Shown here: positions 26,261-34,163 of the stretch, in pieces
How positions within the stretch are numbered: position 1 is the stretch's first letter
Layout: every line of letters starts with the position of its first letter
Source: Mycetocola reblochoni REB411
GTDB lineage: Bacteria; Actinomycetota; Actinomycetes; Actinomycetales; Microbacteriaceae
Direction: 5' to 3'
NCBI RefSeq assembly: GCF_900163835.1
Contig: NZ_FUKR01000036.1
Span: 1 to 64,000, forward strand
DNA: 64,000 nt
Translations under genes and position numbers: made by a program
Notes under the pieces: generated by a model
The model's input: the letters and a program-made list of their open reading frames with translations, nothing else
What the model was told of the DNA's origin: nothing
Databases searched by the model: none

Positions 26261-26487
26261 GCTGTGTCCTCATCGTCTGGAGATGTGTGGAGGGGACGTC
26301 GACTCCGACGCTACCACCGCTGTCCGACGCCGAGGTGCGCAGCGAGCCCGGCACCCGCGTCCGGGCGATGGCGCCTCGAGTGCCCGCGCCCGTGACGCGT
26401 GAGCGGCAACCCGGCGGCGCGGTTCCCGAGGCGCAGCGGCGTGGTACCAGCGTCGCGGCGTGCGGTGCCCGTCGGCTTCCCGCCCGC

Positions 26488-27792
26488 TCAGCGGTCGTCG
26501 CGTGCGGCGGAATCCCGAGGCGCGCCGTCCGCCGGGGTCCCTGAGTTCTCGAACTCGTTGTCGTGCCCTCCCTCGGCATCGGTCGCCGCGGGGGCGCCGG
26601 CCGCCGAGGCGGAGGTCGAGGGGGCGTCGCCGCCGCGCCGCTCGACGTCGCGGGGGAGCTGCGCGTCGCCGGGGAGCTGCCCGTCCCGGGCCGGTGGTGC
26701 ATCCGTGAGCGCGGCGATGTCCAGCTCCTCCGACCGGCCCTCCCAGTCGTCGAACGCCGAGGCGTCGTAGCTCCGATCGACCGGCGACGGTGTGGTGGGC
26801 GTCCGCGTGAGAAGCTCCTCGACGTCGGCGACGGCCAATGCGGGGCCGTCGGCCTCGACCAGCGGCTGCACCCGGCGCGCCAGGACGGTGTCGACGAGGC
26901 CGTCGAGCATCGCCACGGCGTCCTCCACGATCGCGTCGTCGTGGACGTCCGTGCCGTGCAGCAACCAGCGGGCGAGCTCCAGCTCGGCGTGCAGCAGCGC
27001 CCGACGCCGCAGCGCGCCGTCGGGGTGGCGCTGGCAGTTCTGCTCGTACGCGGCGAGAACGCTCGTCGCGGCATCGCCCGCCCCCGCGAGCCAGCTGAGG
27101 TCGCGTGCCGGGTCGGAGACCTTCAACGCACCCCAGCCGATCACGCCGCCGACGATGGTGCCGACCTCGTGGTCGGTGAGGACGAAGGAGTCGGCCCCGA
27201 GCGAGCCGTTGACCACGGTCGGCTGGAACTGCCACAACTCGTCGTCCTCGACCGCCTCGCGCCAGCGCTCACGCACCGCGGTGGGGACCGAGCGGGTGGA
27301 GATGGCCCTGTCGATCACGTTGCGGGCCTCGTTACGGGCCTCGATCGCCGTGAGGACCGGCAGACCGGACTCTCCCACGAAGCCGCCGGGGAGCGAGTGG
27401 ATCGCCGCGATCGCCGCGCCGATCGAGGAGGCCACGCCATCGCCGGCGGGAATCTGCTCGGCGTCGACGCCGTAGCCGGGCAGGAAGTCGTAGACCACAG
27501 CCCGTCCCTCCCTGGTGGCCGCCTGGCCGCGGACCGTCGGAACCCGGAACGGCAGGAGGCTGCGCGTGCCGGGGGTCAGCGCTCCGAGCGCGATCACCTC
27601 GATCGCCTGCTCCGTCGCCGCCTGGTCGGTCGCCGGCACCCTGATCGTGACCTCGTCACCGTCCGCGAGGCGGAGCAGGGCCGAGTCGAAGTTGCCCGCG
27701 GTCCCGCGGCCGAGCGGGCCGCTGCCGACGACCTCGAGACCGTCGACGGCGGTCGTCGCGAGCGCGGCTAGAGTGAAGTGGGACCTGGCCAT
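26488..27792 (-). CDS. Aminoglycoside phosphotransferase-fold protein lacking catalytic residues
   Basis: A 434-aa protein with the APH/choline-kinase fold in residues 1-320 and an acidic, disordered tail afterwards. The layout matches actinobacterial phosphotransferases (often named macrolide phosphotransferase) beside nudC. However the catalytic loop, normally HGDxxxxN, reads NGSLGADS (195-202), so the histidine and the catalytic aspartate are replaced by N and S. The metal-binding aspartate of the VIDWG motif is also gone: VIGW at 217-220, followed by a normal SDPARDLSWL. It is therefore probably a pseudoenzyme rather than a resistance kinase. ATG start with TACGCT 6 nt upstream on the minus strand; divergent from nudC. 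Confidence 0.75.
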   Translation of the reverse strand: MARSHFTLAALATTAVDGLEVVGSGPLGRGTAGNFDSALLRLADGDEVTIRVPATDQAATEQAIEVIALGALTPGTRSLLPFRVPTVRGQAATREGRAVVYDFLPGYGVDAEQIPAGDGVASSIGAAIAAIHSLPGGFVGESGLPVLTAIEARNEARNVIDRAISTRSVPTAVRERWREAVEDDELWQFQPTVVNGSLGADSFVLTDHEVGTIVGGVIGWGALKVSDPARDLSWLAGAGDAATSVLAAYEQNCQRHPDGALRRRALLHAELELARWLLHGTDVHDDAIVEDAVAMLDGLVDTVLARRVQPLVEADGPALAVADVEELLTRTPTTPSPVDRSYDASAFDDWEGRSEELDIAALTDAPPARDGQLPGDAQLPRDVERRGGDAPSTSASAAGAPAATDAEGGHDNEFENSGTPADGAPRDSAARDDR

Positions 27793-27798
27793 GGGTCT

Positions 27799-27804
27799 AG
27801 CGTA
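27799..27804 (-). promoter_or_regulatory. Leaderless-type -10 box of the phosphotransferase-like gene
   Basis: Minus-strand TACGCT with a 6-nt spacer (AGACCC) to the ATG at 27792. Confidence 0.5.
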
Positions 27805-27850
27805 GGTCGCCGTCCCCCGGCGCTGGCGATCGCCACGCCCTGTCCGTCGA

Positions 27851-28825
27851 TTGAGGAAGAAGTCCGCCCTGTCCGCCACCATCCAGCCCCCGCTCTCCCG
27901 CAGTGACATCGACCGTGACGACGCCAGGCGCCTCGACCCCGGCGCGCTCGGCGAGCTGATCGCGGACCCCTCGACCCGCGCGGTCCTGCTCCGCGACGGA
28001 CGCTTCGCCGTCTCGGGTGACGCGCTCGTCCTTGTCCCCGCGGACCGGCTGGACGGCGCGAGCACGCTCGCCTACCTCGGCCGGTCGACAGCGGCGGGGG
28101 AGGACGGGCAGCGCACGGGGTTTGTCCTCCAGACGGTCGACGACGATGCCGCCGAGGCCGTGGCCCTCGCCGGGGACGCCGACGCCCGCTGGCTCGCTCT
28201 CCGCGACGTCGCGACGATCCTCGACGACAGGGATGCCGGGCTGGCGACGGAGGCGAGCGCGCTGTCGAACTGGCACACGTCCTCCGGGTACTGCCCCCGC
28301 TGCGGCAGCGCGACGACCGTGGTCAAGGCCGGCTGGGCCAGGGACTGCCCGTCCTGCGGCAACGAGATCTTCCCCCGGACCGACCCGGCGGTGATCGTGG
28401 CCGTCCACGACGACGAGGACCGCATCCTGCTCGGCTCGAATGCGCTCTGGGAGCACAACCGCTACTCGGTGCTCGCCGGGTTCGTCGAGGCGGGCGAGTC
28501 GCTCGAGGCGGCCGTGATCCGCGAGATCAGCGAGGAGGCGGGCGTTCCCGTGGTCGACCCGGTGTACCTCGGCTCGCAGCCGTGGCCGTTCCCGCGCTCG
28601 CTCATGCTCGGCTATCGCGCCAGGGTCGCCGACGGCGTGGACCCGGACGGTGCTCGCGCCGACGGGGAGGAGATCCTCGACCTGCGCTGGTTCACGAGGG
28701 AGCAGCTGCGCGCCATCGGTGACGAGATCATCCTGCCGGGAGCGAGCTCGATCGCCCACTGGCTCATCGAGTCGTGGCTGACGGCCGACGGCGGACCGGG
28801 GCAGGGAACCCCCGTCTCCCCGTGA
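27851..28825 (+). CDS. nudC: NADH pyrophosphatase / NAD-decapping Nudix hydrolase NudC
   Basis: Cleaves NAD(H) to NMN(H) and AMP and can remove NAD caps from RNA. Features: a zinc ribbon YCPRCG ... CPSCGNEIF, the Nudix box GFVEAGESLEAA-VIREISEEAGV with its glutamates, and the NudC signature SQPWPFPRSLM. The start is uncertain: there is no ATG or GTG before the conserved region. TTG 27851 is the first usual codon, but GAGGAAG lies just inside it, 9 nt before CTG 27869, which would give a natural-looking MSATIQPPL start. An in-frame stop at 27803 limits the upstream extent. The end overlaps the helicase start by 4 bp (GTGA). Confidence 0.9.
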   Translation: MRKKSALSATIQPPLSRSDIDRDDARRLDPGALGELIADPSTRAVLLRDGRFAVSGDALVLVPADRLDGASTLAYLGRSTAAGEDGQRTGFVLQTVDDDAAEAVALAGDADARWLALRDVATILDDRDAGLATEASALSNWHTSSGYCPRCGSATTVVKAGWARDCPSCGNEIFPRTDPAVIVAVHDDEDRILLGSNALWEHNRYSVLAGFVEAGESLEAAVIREISEEAGVPVVDPVYLGSQPWPFPRSLMLGYRARVADGVDPDGARADGEEILDLRWFTREQLRAIGDEIILPGASSIAHWLIESWLTADGGPGQGTPVSP

Positions 28826-30546
28826 GCGGCGTCGGTCTGCTCGACGGACTGGACGACGCGCAGCGCGAGGCCGTGGTCGAACTGCGCGGCCCCGTCCGCA
28901 TCCTCGCCGGTGCGGGGACAGGAAAGACCCGGACGATCACCCACCGCATCGCGCACGGTGTGGCGACGGGGACCTACGCACCGAACCGCGTCCTCGCGCT
29001 GACGTTCACCTCCCGTGCCGCGGCCGAGCTGAGGGCGCGGCTGCGCGCGCTCGGCGCTCCCGGCGTGGCTGCGAGGACGTTTCACGCGGCCGCCCTGAGT
29101 CAGCTGAACTACTTCTGGCCGAACACCATCGGTGGCGCGACGCCCGGCCTGGTCGACAACAAGGCCCGGCTGCTCGGGCACGCCGCTGAACGTCTCAAGC
29201 TCAAGCTCGACACCGCGACGCTGCGCGACACGGCCGCCGCCATCGAGTGGCGCAAGGTGTCCGGCGTCGCGATCGACGCGATGGGCCGCAGCGGCCGCGC
29301 CGTCCCGGAGGGGCTCACGCTCGAGCAGCTGCAGGAGCTGATGCGCGGCTACGAGACGCTGAAGGACGAGCGGCGCCAGATGGACTTCGAGGACGTCATC
29401 GTCGCGTGCACGGGGATGATCCTGCAGGAGGCGTCGGTGGCCTTCCAGGTGCGGGAGCAGTTCCGCTTCTTCGTCGTCGACGAGTACCAGGACGTGTCCC
29501 CGATCCAGCAGGCCCTGCTCGAGGCCTGGCTGGGGGAGCGCAGGGACCTCTGCGTCGTCGGTGACGCCAGCCAGACGATCTACTCCTTCACCGGGGCGCG
29601 CAGCGACTACCTGCTCGGCTTCGGGCAGCGCTTCCCCGATGCGCAGCAGATCAGGCTCGAGACGAACTACCGGTCGACGCCGCAGATATCGGAGGCGGCC
29701 AACGCGCTCATGCACGGTCGCCCGGGAGCCCTCAGCCTGCACCCCCCTGTCGGGGCGCCGGCGGGCCCGACTCCGATCCTGCGCAGCTTCAGTTCGGACA
29801 GGGCGGAGGCGACGGCGATCGCCACCCGGATCGCGTCGCTGCTGGAGCTCGGCGAACAGCCGGAGTCGATCGCCGTCCTCTACCGGGTGCACGCGCAGTC
29901 GGCGGAACTCGAGGCGGCCCTCGGGGACGCGGGGGTGCCGTACACCGTCCACGGTGCGTCGCGGTTCTTCGAGCGCGCCGAGGTGAAGCAGGCGATGATG
30001 TCGATCCGTGCCGCCGCGGTCGCCGGCACGGAAGAGCCGTTGTTCAAGGTGGTCAGCGACGTCCTCCGTTCGCTCGGCTGGACCGTGCAGGCCCCGGAGG
30101 CGCCGGGGGCCGCGCGGGATCGCTGGGAGTCGTGGAACACGATCCTCGACCTGGTCGACAGGGCAGCGGAGGGCACGACCGTCGCGGAGTTCGCTGCGGA
30201 GCTCGCCCACAGGCAGAGCACGCAGCACGAGCCGACGCTGAGGGCGGTGACGCTCGGCACGATCCACTCGGTGAAGGGGCTGGAGTGGGACAGGGTGTTC
30301 GTGGTCGGCGTCGCAGAGGGGCTGCTGCCGATCAGCTACGCGACGGGATTCGATGCGGTCGACGAGGAGCGCCGGCTCCTGTACGTGGCGATCACGCGGG
30401 CCCGCCGTGCCCTGGCGCTCAGCTGGGCACGGACGAGCTCGCAGCGCCGTCAGCGGGAGGCGTCGCGCTTTCTGGCCGAGCTCGGCACCCGCATCGAGGG
30501 TGCGACTTCGCCGGAGCGAGTTCCCGGATCTCGCCGTCGCGCGTGA
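28822..30546 (+). CDS. UvrD/PcrA-family DNA helicase (UvrD2-like, short)
   Basis: A 574-aa superfamily 1A helicase. Motifs: Walker A AGAGTGKT (29-36), LALTFTSRAA, FVVDEYQDVS, VVGDASQTIYSFTGA, LETNYRST, TIHSVKGLEWDRVFV and VAITRARRALALS. Context after nudC matches mycobacterial uvrD2, but the protein stops about 60 residues after motif VI and lacks the HRDC domain and cysteine cluster of mycobacterial UvrD2. The start is set at GTG 28822, overlapping the nudC stop; the open frame continues to 28774 inside nudC. The last 128 bp overlap, antisense, the 3' end of the next gene. Confidence 0.88.
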   Translation: MSGVGLLDGLDDAQREAVVELRGPVRILAGAGTGKTRTITHRIAHGVATGTYAPNRVLALTFTSRAAAELRARLRALGAPGVAARTFHAAALSQLNYFWPNTIGGATPGLVDNKARLLGHAAERLKLKLDTATLRDTAAAIEWRKVSGVAIDAMGRSGRAVPEGLTLEQLQELMRGYETLKDERRQMDFEDVIVACTGMILQEASVAFQVREQFRFFVVDEYQDVSPIQQALLEAWLGERRDLCVVGDASQTIYSFTGARSDYLLGFGQRFPDAQQIRLETNYRSTPQISEAANALMHGRPGALSLHPPVGAPAGPTPILRSFSSDRAEATAIATRIASLLELGEQPESIAVLYRVHAQSAELEAALGDAGVPYTVHGASRFFERAEVKQAMMSIRAAAVAGTEEPLFKVVSDVLRSLGWTVQAPEAPGAARDRWESWNTILDLVDRAAEGTTVAEFAAELAHRQSTQHEPTLRAVTLGTIHSVKGLEWDRVFVVGVAEGLLPISYATGFDAVDEERRLLYVAITRARRALALSWARTSSQRRQREASRFLAELGTRIEGATSPERVPGSRRRA

Positions 30547-31240
30547 GCCGGACATCGGGAGTGTCTGTCAGGGAACGCAGCCGTCGGAGGGCCAGGACGA
30601 CCGCCGCCGCTCGCTCCGACACAGGCACTGCGCCCGCCACCGCCCCGCTCAGCTGGCTCGCCATCGCGGGGAATCCGGGGTCGTCGTCGCTCCGATGCAG
30701 CTGACGGCACCTCGCGCACGCGGTGACACCCGGCAGGATCGGCCCGCTCAAACGGATGCCGTCATCGTCGAACTCGACGGTGACGTGCGGGAAACCGGCG
30801 GACATCCACGCCGAGATCCGATCGGGCCGGAGCACGTAGTCCGCGGTGAGGACACCCGCCATCGCGGGGCCGCCCTGCGGGACGGGGCCCGCCTCGGCCC
30901 CGATCGCACGAAGCGTCTCGAGCAGCGCCGGTGCCCCCTCGACGGCGAGAGGGACGCCGGGCTCATCGTGCTCCTCTGCGGCCAGGTGCGGACGCAGGCG
31001 CTCGAGCAACTCCCCGATCTCGACCGGAGCCGACCCGCTCCGCGCGGCGATGCTCTGTAAGGCCTTCGTGCTCGCGCCCGCCGTGAGGGCGCCGATCAGA
31101 CGCTCGAGCGTCGGGGTCGTCTCATCGAGCACGAGCGGATCGCGGTTCAGCCCGATCTGCAGACTCGTGGGGCCCCGCCAGATGACGGGAATGTGCGGGT
31201 CGAGACGATGGATCATCCCCGCATGATGCAGCAGGGGCAT
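30419..31240 (-). CDS. ThiF/cyclodehydratase-like protein (degenerate, zinc-binding C-terminus)
   Basis: A 273-aa protein resembling the non-catalytic, ThiF-like component of thiazole/oxazole peptide cyclodehydratases. The N-terminus (to about 100) looks like a winged-helix peptide-binding (RRE-like) domain, with ETTPTLERLIGALTAG. No ThiF-type nucleotide-binding GxGxxG is seen. Paired cysteines remain: CARC in the middle and HPRCGC near the C-terminus, a likely structural zinc site. No YcaO or precursor peptide gene lies nearby. A homologous conserved gene occurs between uvrD2 and DUF2342 in other actinobacteria, as I recall. It overlaps the uvrD end by 128 bp, yet HPRCGC falls inside the overlap, so both ends appear real. 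Confidence 0.65.
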   Translation of the reverse strand: MPLLHHAGMIHRLDPHIPVIWRGPTSLQIGLNRDPLVLDETTPTLERLIGALTAGASTKALQSIAARSGSAPVEIGELLERLRPHLAAEEHDEPGVPLAVEGAPALLETLRAIGAEAGPVPQGGPAMAGVLTADYVLRPDRISAWMSAGFPHVTVEFDDDGIRLSGPILPGVTACARCRQLHRSDDDPGFPAMASQLSGAVAGAVPVSERAAAVVLALRRLRSLTDTPDVRLTRDGEIRELAPAKSHPRCGCRARPESATPPADGAASSSVPS

Positions 31241-31372
31241 GGGCGGAGCGTGCGATTTCCACAGCGCACGCGGCGCACGCCGAGTGGCGTCGCCCGCGTC
31301 GGCGATCGACGCGTCGCGCCGGGGCGAGCCCGGTGCGAGAACCGACGGACCGTTCCGGGCGAGTCCTGCGGG

Positions 31373-32794
31373 TCAGCGCCCAGGGCGGTCGTCGCCGTCC
31401 GTGTCGTCGCTGCCGGGGTCGTCGACCGATCCGTCGGAGGCGTTCTCCCGGGGCCCCGCGCTCAGCGTGCCGTCCAGCAGTGCGGCGAGGCCCTGATCGA
31501 TGTCGTCCGGCTCCGGCGACTCGCCACGGGCCTCGGCCTCCAGCCGCGCCACGAGAGAGGACGGGTCGTCGATGTCCGAGCCCTGGGGGACGAGGTCGGG
31601 GTGGGACCACAACGCCTCACGGGCGGCCGCGCCGACAGCCGAGCCGACACGGCGCCACATCTCGGCCGCCTCGCGCAGCCTGCGCGGGCGGAGCTCGAGG
31701 CCGACGAGCGTCGAGAAGGCGCTCTCCGCCGGACCACCGGTCGCGCGCCGCCGCCGCACCGTCTCGGCGATCGCGTCGGCCTTGGGCAGCCGGGCGGTCG
31801 CCTCGGCGGTGACGACGTCGACCCACCCCTCGATGAGGGCGAGGGTCGCCTCGAGTCGCGCGAGGACGGCGAGCTGCTCGTCCGACTTGGGCGGGATGAG
31901 CGAACCGTCGCTGAGCGCCGCGCGGAGGTCCTCGGGGTTGGACGGATCGAAGTCCTGGGCGAGCGTTTCCAGCCGCTCCGTGTCGATACGGATGCCGCGC
32001 GCGTACTCGGTGATCGCGCTGATCAGGTCGAGCCGCAGCCACTTCGCATGCCGGAACAGCCGGGAGTGGGCAAGCTCCCTCACGGCCAGGTACAGCCGGA
32101 TCTGGTCGTCGGGGATGTCGAGCTCGTCACCGAAGGCCGCGATGTTCTGCGGGACCAGGGCGCTCCGGCCCGCTTCGAGCAGCGGGATGCCGACGTCGCC
32201 GCCGGAGACCACCTCGGCCGAGAGCTGGCCGACGACCTGCCCGAGCTGCATCGCGAACAGCGCGCCGCCGAGGTTGCGGATCATGCCGCTGGCGCCGCGG
32301 ACCATCTCCTGCATCTCCTCGGGGGTCTGTTCGGCCATGACGCGGGTCAGGGCGTCGGCGATGCTCGTCGCGACCGGCTCGGACAGCTGCGTCCACACGG
32401 GCATCGTCTCCTCCGTCCAGGCGGCGCGCGTCAGCAGCTCGGTCGGCTGACCGCCGTCGGCGAAGGCGGTGGCCTCGCCCAGCCACAGCTGCGCGAGCTC
32501 GATGGCCCTGGAGTGCGCCTCGCGGTCGGCGGGGGTGATTGCGTCCTGACCGTTGGAGGCGATGGCCGCGGCCTGGCGGCGTGAGACCGACCAGTCGATG
32601 CCGTCGTCGCCGCCCCGGTTCATGGCGCTCTGCAGCTGGGCGAACAGCGCCTGCAGCGCCGCGGGGTCGGACGGCAGGCCCGCCGCTCCGGCGAGCTGGC
32701 TCGGGTCGATCCCGCCCTGGCCGGACAGGAACTGTCGCATCATGTCGGCGAAGTCGCCGGGATCGCCGGATTCGTCGGGAGTTCGATCGGTCAT
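31373..32794 (-). CDS. DUF2342 family, zinc-dependent-metalloprotease-like protein
   Basis: A 473-aa protein of the actinobacterial DUF2342 family, often annotated as a zinc-dependent metalloprotease or F420-biosynthesis-associated protein. Visible hallmarks are the N-terminal DFADMMRQFLSGQGG, the central MQLGQVVGQLSAEVVSG-DVGIPLL, the AVRELAHSRLFRHAKWL segment where a zinc site has been proposed, and SDGSLIPPKSDEQ. There is no classical HExxH, so protease activity is unproven. The C-terminal 60 residues are acidic and disordered. ATG start with AAAGGCGG upstream. Divergent from the PDZ protease gene. Confidence 0.85.
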   Translation of the reverse strand: MTDRTPDESGDPGDFADMMRQFLSGQGGIDPSQLAGAAGLPSDPAALQALFAQLQSAMNRGGDDGIDWSVSRRQAAAIASNGQDAITPADREAHSRAIELAQLWLGEATAFADGGQPTELLTRAAWTEETMPVWTQLSEPVATSIADALTRVMAEQTPEEMQEMVRGASGMIRNLGGALFAMQLGQVVGQLSAEVVSGGDVGIPLLEAGRSALVPQNIAAFGDELDIPDDQIRLYLAVRELAHSRLFRHAKWLRLDLISAITEYARGIRIDTERLETLAQDFDPSNPEDLRAALSDGSLIPPKSDEQLAVLARLEATLALIEGWVDVVTAEATARLPKADAIAETVRRRRATGGPAESAFSTLVGLELRPRRLREAAEMWRRVGSAVGAAAREALWSHPDLVPQGSDIDDPSSLVARLEAEARGESPEPDDIDQGLAALLDGTLSAGPRENASDGSVDDPGSDDTDGDDRPGR

Positions 32795-32931
32795 GTCAGC
32801 CGCCTTTCAGACCGCCAGGAGGGGGCGGTTCTACGCTACTTGCTCACCCTGGGATAATCGTTCCCGGCGGCGTCAGGAGCTGTCCGCCTGCCGCGAACAG
32901 TGCGAGCCGCCACCAGTGCGAAAGGCCTTGC

Positions 32932-34089
32932 GTGACACTCTTCACCCCCGACGACCCCTCAGCCGAACCCGAGCGTGCGGGCGGGTCCGGCCGCCCGCGC
33001 CCCCTCAGCCGTCCGCAACGGGCCGGCTGGGCGGCGCTCGTCGTCTCGCTCGTCCTGCTCCTCGTGCTCGCGCTCTTGCCTGCGCCCTACGTGATCCAGC
33101 AGCCGGGGCCGGTGTTCAACACCCTGGGCACGAGCGAGCACGACGGCGAGGACCGTCCGCTGATCAGCATCGAGGGGACCACGACGTACCCGGCCGAGGG
33201 GACGCTGGACATGCTCACCGTCTCCGTGCTCGGCACACCGGATCAGCGTCCCAGCTGGTTCCAGATCGTGCAGGCGTGGTTCGACCCCTCGCGTGCGGTG
33301 ATCCCCATCGACGAGGTGTTCGCGCCCGACCAGACGGCTGACCAGCGCGAGGAGGAGAACCAGACGCTCATGGTCGACTCGCAGCAGGACGCCATCGCCG
33401 CGGCGCTCCAGCACCTCGACATCGACGTGGAGGCGTCGTTGAGCGTCGGCTACGTCGATCCGGAGGGCCCGTCCTCCGGGCTGCTCGCGGAGGGCGACAC
33501 GATCGTCGGCGTCGACGGAACGCATCCGAGCGACCTCGCCGGCCTGCGCTCGCTCATCGCCGACGCCGGGGCGGGGACCGCCATCACGATCACCGTCGAG
33601 CGCGACGGGACGGAGCGCGACGTCGAGGTGACCCCCGTCGAGGGCCCGGACGAGGCTCCGGCCCCCGCCATCGGTATCGGGGTAACGACGAGCTACGAGT
33701 TCCCCTTTACCGTCGACATCCAGCTCGACGACGTCGGCGGCCCCAGCGCGGGCATGATGTTCGCGCTCGGGATCGTCGACACGCTCACCCCCGGCGAGCT
33801 CACCGGTGGCAAGGACATCGCCGGAACGGGAACCATCACGGCCGACGGCGAGGTCGGCGTGATCGGAGGGATCAGGCAGAAGATGTTCGGTGCGCGGGAT
33901 GCCGGGGCCGACTACTTCCTCGCACCGGAGGGGAACTGCGACGAGGTCGTCGGCCACATCCCCGACGGCATCGAGGTGTTCGCGGTGTCGTCGCTCGACG
34001 GTGCGGAGAGCGCGGTCGAGGCGATCGCCTCCGGTGACGGCGTCGTCGAGCTGCCGCGCTGCGAGGCCGGTGCCGCGACCGCGGGGTAG
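32932..34089 (+). CDS. PDZ-domain Lon-like secreted/membrane serine protease (YlbL family)
   Basis: A 385-aa membrane-anchored protease facing outwards. After a short cytosolic stretch there is one transmembrane helix (about 31-50), an intermediate domain, a PDZ domain (about 168-238) and a Lon-type proteolytic domain. The Ser-Lys dyad is S272 in GGPSAGMMFAL and K317 in GVIGGIRQKMFGA, 45 residues apart as in Bacillus YlbL. GTG 32932 is preceded by GAAAGG at 6 nt. A GATAAT box at 32853-32858 is the likely -10. It precedes the UPF0182 gene, an order conserved in actinobacteria. Substrates are unknown. Confidence 0.9.
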   Translation: MTLFTPDDPSAEPERAGGSGRPRPLSRPQRAGWAALVVSLVLLLVLALLPAPYVIQQPGPVFNTLGTSEHDGEDRPLISIEGTTTYPAEGTLDMLTVSVLGTPDQRPSWFQIVQAWFDPSRAVIPIDEVFAPDQTADQREEENQTLMVDSQQDAIAAALQHLDIDVEASLSVGYVDPEGPSSGLLAEGDTIVGVDGTHPSDLAGLRSLIADAGAGTAITITVERDGTERDVEVTPVEGPDEAPAPAIGIGVTTSYEFPFTVDIQLDDVGGPSAGMMFALGIVDTLTPGELTGGKDIAGTGTITADGEVGVIGGIRQKMFGARDAGADYFLAPEGNCDEVVGHIPDGIEVFAVSSLDGAESAVEAIASGDGVVELPRCEAGAATAG

Positions 34090-34163
34090 GCAGGTCCGGC
34101 TGGACCCGGCGGGCGAATCATTTAGGATGTTGCTAACGACTCCGACCCGATGAGGCCAGCACA

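Noticed and set aside
26488-27792. Macrolide or aminoglycoside resistance kinase
   Set aside because: Catalytic HGD and metal aspartate are replaced, so a resistance activity is not supported.
31193-32584. Plus-strand 463-residue open frame opposite DUF2342
   Set aside because: Val/Arg/Asp-rich antisense reading; the minus-strand frame matches a known family.
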